A stretch of 8,846 nucleotides of DNA from Bifidobacteriaceae bacterium (GTDB taxonomy: Bacteria > Actinomycetota > Actinomycetes > Actinomycetales > WQXJ01). The translations under genes were made by a program, and so were the position numbers. A model generated the notes under the pieces. The model was given only the letters and a program-made list of their open reading frames with translations. It made no database searches and had not been told where the DNA came from. The stretch lies in NCBI GenBank assembly GCA_031278675.1, contig JAITJY010000347.1:1-8846 (forward strand), given 5' to 3'. Positions 6,869 to 8,846 of the stretch are shown here, piece after piece (position 1 is the first letter of the stretch; every line of letters begins with the position of its first letter).

Positions 6869-7124
6869 TCCGGGCCGGACGGCCGGGGGATGGGGGGCTG
6901 GGCGGGCGTACCGCCCACGGACTGCGCCCTGACCCACCGGGTCTTGGGCGGCAGCGCCGGCTTGGGCGTGGGAACGGCTCCGGGCCGGACGGCCGGGGGA
7001 TGGCGGGCTGGCTGGGCGTACCGCCCACGGACTGCGCCCCGACCCGCCGGGTGTTGGGCGGCAGCGCCGACTTGGTGGTGGGGACAGCGGGGGCGGGGCG
7101 GGCGGAGCGCCCACAGACTGCGCC
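6865..7124. repeat. 110-bp tandem repeat between iolB and mmsA (two full copies and a shortened third)
   Basis: CGGCTCCGGGCCGGACGGCC starts at 6865 and again at 6975. CCGCCCACGGACTGCGCCC starts at 6911 and again at 7021. The period is thus 110 bp and the first two copies differ at only a few bases. A third, partial copy has CGCCCACAGACTGCGCC from 7108, 86 bp rather than 110 after the second, so about 24 bp are missing. Each full copy contains a small hairpin GGGCG-TAC-CGCCC. Since 110 is not a multiple of 3, the same Pro/Arg-rich peptide pattern appears in shifting frames, which argues against coding. Confidence 0.8.
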
Positions 7125-7198
7125 TGCGCCCCGGGGGTGGGCGGCATTGTGCGGGGACGGGGGGTGAGCTGGGTCGGTGGGGACGGCATCGTACATGG

Positions 7199-8068
7199 TC
7201 AGCGGCCGAAGGGTAGCCGGGGGTCCACGGCCTGGCCATCCCATGTGCCGCGAATCCACGCGTGGTCGGGGTGGTCGGTGATGCGCCATGCGCGCTCGCG
7301 GCCGGGGCCGGCCATGACGTTTAGGTAATACATATCGTAGCCGGGGGCGGCCATCGACGGGCCGTGCCAGCCGAAGGGGACCAGGACCACGTCGCCGTCG
7401 TGGACTTCGGCGAGGAGATCGATCTCACGGCCCGGCGACGCGCTCACCCGCTGATAGCCGAGCGGATCGCCCACGCCAGGGAGGGTTGAGCGGAGTTCAA
7501 AGTAGTAGATCTCTTCGAGTTCGGCCTCGCGGCCGACCAGTTCCTCGTCGTGTTTGTGCGGCGGATAGGAGGACCAGTTGCCCGCAGGCGTGACGACCTC
7601 GCAGGCGATGATCGCCTCCGCGTCGAGGACTCCCGGTACACCGAAGTTGCGCACCTCGCGCGATGCCGCCCCAGCGCCCCGCAGTTCGACCGGCACCTCT
7701 TGCGCTTCTAGCCGGACGGCTGGGCGCGCCTGCGTGGCCGGAGCCTCGGCGAGAGCGAACCGGCCCTCGCCTTCTAGGACCAGACCCGTCCCAGGCCCCA
7801 CATAAACCACACCGGCCGGGCCGGACCAGACATCTCGCCGGCCGGCGAGTATCAATGTTTGGCGATCCGATGTGGTCACCTGTCCTGCTCCCGCGAGCGG
7901 GAGCACAATCCGCTCAAGGCTGGCGGCCGGGAGTTGTAAGCCGTTGTTGTTGGCGTCCAACTCGGCGATGCGCAGGCCCGTGTGTTTCCAGCCCGGAGTC
8001 GTGGTGCCGACCACTGTGCTCCAGCCTTGTTGCCCCGTGGTGCCCTTCGGGTAATACCAGTTGGCCAT
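7199..8068 (-). CDS. iolB: 5-deoxy-glucuronate isomerase (IolB)
   Basis: 289 residues, normal for the family. IolB is a cytoplasmic bicupin that isomerises 5-deoxy-D-glucuronate to 2-deoxy-5-keto-D-gluconate, the fourth step of myo-inositol degradation. The family signature is plain: GNWSSYPPHKHD (163-174) with probable metal ligands His171 and His173, Glu in LEEIYYF (184-190), and His235 in PFGWHGPSMAAPGYDMYYLNVMAG. The N-terminus NWYYPKG is also typical. Start: MANWYYPKG at 8068 is preferred over the in-frame ATG at 8083, because GAGGGA lies 7 nt before 8068 and the upstream ATG would overlap that site. It is the first of two minus-strand inositol genes here. iolC, iolD, iolE and iolG are not in the window, and an unusual 410-bp repeat-filled gap separates it from mmsA. 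Confidence 0.96.
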   Translation of the reverse strand: MANWYYPKGTTGQQGWSTVVGTTTPGWKHTGLRIAELDANNNGLQLPAASLERIVLPLAGAGQVTTSDRQTLILAGRRDVWSGPAGVVYVGPGTGLVLEGEGRFALAEAPATQARPAVRLEAQEVPVELRGAGAASREVRNFGVPGVLDAEAIIACEVVTPAGNWSSYPPHKHDEELVGREAELEEIYYFELRSTLPGVGDPLGYQRVSASPGREIDLLAEVHDGDVVLVPFGWHGPSMAAPGYDMYYLNVMAGPGRERAWRITDHPDHAWIRGTWDGQAVDPRLPFGR

Positions 8069-8075
8069 TATTCTG

Positions 8076-8081
8076 TCCCTC
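8076..8081 (-). promoter_or_regulatory. iolB ribosome-binding site
   Basis: On the minus strand GAGGGA stands 7 nt before ATG 8068-8066. It decides between the two in-frame starts, since the other ATG (8083-8081) overlaps the site itself. Confidence 0.65.
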
Positions 8082-8178
8082 ATTCGTCTTGCGCTTGATC
8101 AGCTTAGCCTCGATCCGCCGATCCTCGCCCACTGCGCAGCGCCTGCCTGCCAGCGCTTTTGCGCTTCGCACTAGAGTT

Positions 8179-8208
8179 AGTATGTCCTGACAATAGGTCT
8201 TTTGTCCA
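8179..8208 (-). promoter_or_regulatory. Candidate iolB promoter
   Basis: Reading the minus strand, TGGACA (8208-8203) is followed after 18 bp by CATACT (8184-8179). This is 5 of 6 and 4 of 6 matches to the vegetative -35 and -10 consensus. It would give a leader of about 105 nt before iolB, in which AGCGC-TTTT-GCGCT (8152-8165, plus strand) could form a short hairpin. It is the best placed candidate in the region but was found by eye only. Confidence 0.4.
8183..8192 (+). promoter_or_regulatory. IolR-like operator candidate overlapping the iolB promoter
   Basis: TGTCCTGACA fits at all ten positions the motif KGWCHTRACA, which I recall as the published IolR (GntR family) repressor site of Corynebacterium glutamicum inositol genes. 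It covers the end of the -10 element and the adjacent spacer of the candidate iolB promoter, a natural position for repression. The regulator gene is not in the window, so the link is an inference from motif and context. Confidence 0.45.
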
Positions 8209-8269
8209 GCCGCGTTCCGAAGCGTCCACGGCGGGGCGTTAGCCCCCCAGCCCGGCGCCCAGGCGCCGC
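8209..8269. other. Two short GC-rich hairpins upstream of the iolB promoter
   Basis: GGGGC-GTTA-GCCCC (8233-8246) and CGGCGCC-CA-GGCGCCG (8253-8268) are perfect short inverted repeats in a row. Neither is followed by a T-tract. They sit between the iolB promoter candidate and the 102-bp repeats. No gene is seen here. Confidence 0.5.
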
Positions 8270-8447
8270 GATGGGAGCTAGTGGGGCCGGACATAACGCC
8301 CAGCACAACGCGCTGACCTGCGCGGACAGTTGACTTTCGGATTAGCTACCCACCTGCCCCGGCGGTGCCGTGATGGGGGAAAGTGGGATCGGACATAAGG
8401 CTGAGGCCGACCCTCTGGCCGGCGCAAACGGTTCACTTTCGGATTAG
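8270..8447. repeat. 102-bp degenerate tandem repeat, two copies
   Basis: The edges of the unit are well kept and the middle is diverged. GATGGG...AGTGGG..CGGACATAA begins at 8270 and again at 8372; GTT(G/C)ACTTTCGGATTAG lies at 8329-8345 and 8431-8447. Both anchors are 102 bp apart. In each copy the unit runs about 76 bp from the first anchor to the end of the second, with a 26-bp link (8346-8371) between copies. GCTGACCTGCG in copy 1 (8312-8322) recurs in the 291-bp satellite (CTGACCTGCGG from 8547), so the two repeat families are related or have exchanged parts. Confidence 0.7.
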
Positions 8448-8473
8448 TCGACGGGGTCCGTGTCCAGCCGCGT

Positions 8474-8526
8474 CGAGTGTTTCAATTTATCTCCTTTCCG
8501 GTGGCGAGTGTTTCAATTTATCTCCT
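8474..8526 (+). repeat. Pair of 22-bp AT-rich boxes, 31 bp apart (first pair)
   Basis: The boxes at 8474-8495 and 8505-8526 are identical and contain GTGTTTCAATTTATCTCCT. A 9-bp spacer (ttccggtgg) makes the period 31 bp, close to three helical turns, so both face the same side of the DNA. Confidence 0.85.
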
Positions 8527-8570
8527 GCCCAACCAAGCCCAGTGCTCTGACCTGCGGTGATGCTGAGGGA

Positions 8571-8623
8571 AGTATATAAATTTAAACACTCGACGAAACC
8601 CAGGATATAAATTGAAACACTCG
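8571..8623 (-). repeat. Pair of 22-bp boxes in opposite orientation (second pair)
   Basis: On the minus strand the box occurs at 8623-8602 (one mismatch to the first pair) and at 8592-8571 (three mismatches). The period is again 31 bp, with a 9-bp spacer of unrelated sequence. With the pair at 8474-8526 this makes two 53-bp imperfect arms around a 44-bp loop. Confidence 0.85.
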
Positions 8624-8757
8624 CGGCCCCAAGCCGACGAGTTGGTACGCCCGGCGAGCCCATCGCAGCCCCAAACCGACGAGTTGACGCGCTGGACCAG
8701 CCCATCGCGGCCCCAAGCAGATGAATCGACACGCCCGACGAGCCCATCGCGGCCCCA
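8623..8757. repeat. 42-bp tandem repeat, three copies and a 9-bp fourth
   Basis: Units run 8623-8664, 8665-8706 and 8707-8748, each beginning GC(G/A)GCCCCAA and ending AGCCCATC. The middle of the unit is diverged. A 9-bp fourth start (8749-8757) merges into the next 291-bp unit. As 42 is a multiple of 3 the stretch stays open in several minus-strand frames, which I do not take as coding. Confidence 0.85.
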
Positions 8758-8764
8758 GCCGCGT

Positions 8765-8817
8765 CGAGTGTTTCAATTTATCTCCTTTCCGGTGGCGAGT
8801 GTTTCAATTTATCTCCT
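8765..8817 (+). repeat. Pair of 22-bp boxes in the second 291-bp unit (third pair)
   Basis: The boxes at 8765-8786 and 8796-8817 are identical to those of the first pair, with the same 9-bp spacer. Confidence 0.85.
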
Positions 8818-8846
8818 GCCCAACCAAGCCCAGTGCGCTGACCTGC

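Larger units (their letters stand above)
6789..7198. other. Gene-free 410-bp gap between iolB and mmsA
   Basis: The gap holds the mmsA ribosome-binding site, the 20-bp hairpin and the 110-bp repeats described separately. The part next to iolB (7125-7198) is G-rich on the plus strand with no recognisable element. No clear promoter for mmsA could be picked out: AT-rich sequence is almost absent apart from 6801-6816. Several Pro/Arg-rich reading frames cross the gap but look like products of GC-rich repeats. Confidence 0.6.
8464..8846. repeat. Satellite of 291-bp period, one full unit and the start of a second
   Basis: Bases 8464-8555 recur at 8755-8846, where the window ends, with one difference in 92 positions (T at 8546, G at 8837). 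One unit consists, in order, of two 22-bp boxes in plus orientation, a 44-bp link, two boxes in minus orientation, and three 42-bp repeats. The leading CCAGCCGCGT also occurs at 8206-8215 beside the iolB promoter. The near identity of the two copies points to recent duplication or active homogenisation. How many units follow cannot be seen. Confidence 0.88.

Noticed and set aside
6785..7289. Pro/Arg-rich ORFs crossing the iolB-mmsA gap on both strands
   Set aside because: Composition follows the GC-rich 110-bp repeat, the same peptide pattern appears in shifted frames, and some overlap the well-supported iolB.
8069..8083. Earlier iolB start at ATG 8083
   Set aside because: It overlaps the good ribosome-binding site of ATG 8068, and family members begin near the NWYYPKG motif.
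8487..8776. Minus-strand ORFs with 14-residue repeats (86 and 64 codons)
   Set aside because: They arise because 42 bp is a multiple of 3 and keep open in more than one frame. No ribosome-binding site was seen, and they run through the AT-rich boxes.
8464..8846. CRISPR array from the repeated 22-bp boxes
   Set aside because: The spacers are only 9 bp, identical between the two plus pairs, and the boxes change orientation. No cas gene is nearby.
1..8846. tRNA, rRNA or riboswitch genes
   Set aside because: No cloverleaf, rRNA-like or riboswitch-like sequence was recognised by eye in the gaps. A covariance-model search was not possible.

Overview
The window reads as chromosome of a high-G+C Gram-positive bacterium (Actinomycetota). 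It is roughly 60% G+C by eye, uses GTG as well as ATG starts, packs genes with ATGA/TGATG overlaps, and carries minor type IV pilin genes of an actinobacterial type next to myo-inositol catabolism genes of the usual actinobacterial kind. The genus cannot be named from the sequence.

Layout. (1) Positions 2-1426 (+) hold the 3' part of one long gene that enters from the left edge. Its frame stays open to the first codon. The part before the first possible start (GTG 272) is not spacer: it encodes a collagen-like Gly-X-Y tract, followed by the second DHp helix and ATPase domain of a NarL/DesK-type histidine kinase, then by a receiver domain and a LuxR-type DNA-binding domain in the same polypeptide. 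(2) Positions 1503-5280 (+) hold three overlapping genes for minor pilin-like proteins (PilV-, PilW- and PilX-like), each with a type III (prepilin peptidase) signal. (3) On the opposite strand, 5289-8068 holds mmsA/iolA (methylmalonate-/malonate-semialdehyde dehydrogenase) and, upstream of it, iolB (5-deoxy-glucuronate isomerase), two steps of myo-inositol degradation. The pilX-like and mmsA genes converge with 8 bp between them, and both stop codons lie in one perfect palindrome. (4) The 410-bp gap between iolB and mmsA has no convincing gene. It holds a 110-bp tandem repeat and a perfect 20-bp hairpin just before the mmsA ribosome-binding site. (5) Positions 8069-8846 are non-coding: an iolB promoter candidate with an IolR-like operator, two copies of a 102-bp degenerate repeat, and a nested satellite of 291-bp period that runs off the right edge. 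The satellite is built of paired 22-bp AT-rich boxes 31 bp apart, in both orientations, plus 42-bp repeats.

How the parts may work together. The fused kinase-regulator sits 76 bp upstream of the pilin operon in the same orientation and may control it, though nothing in the sequence proves this. The PilV/W/X-like proteins would form or prime the tip of a type IV pilus-like fibre; the major pilin, ATPases and peptidase are not here. IolB converts 5-deoxy-glucuronate to 2-deoxy-5-keto-gluconate, and MmsA/IolA later oxidises malonate semialdehyde to acetyl-CoA. The genes for the steps between and before them lie outside the window.

The most unusual parts are the collagen-like tract placed beside or inside the kinase dimerisation hairpin, and the nested repeat array at the right edge.
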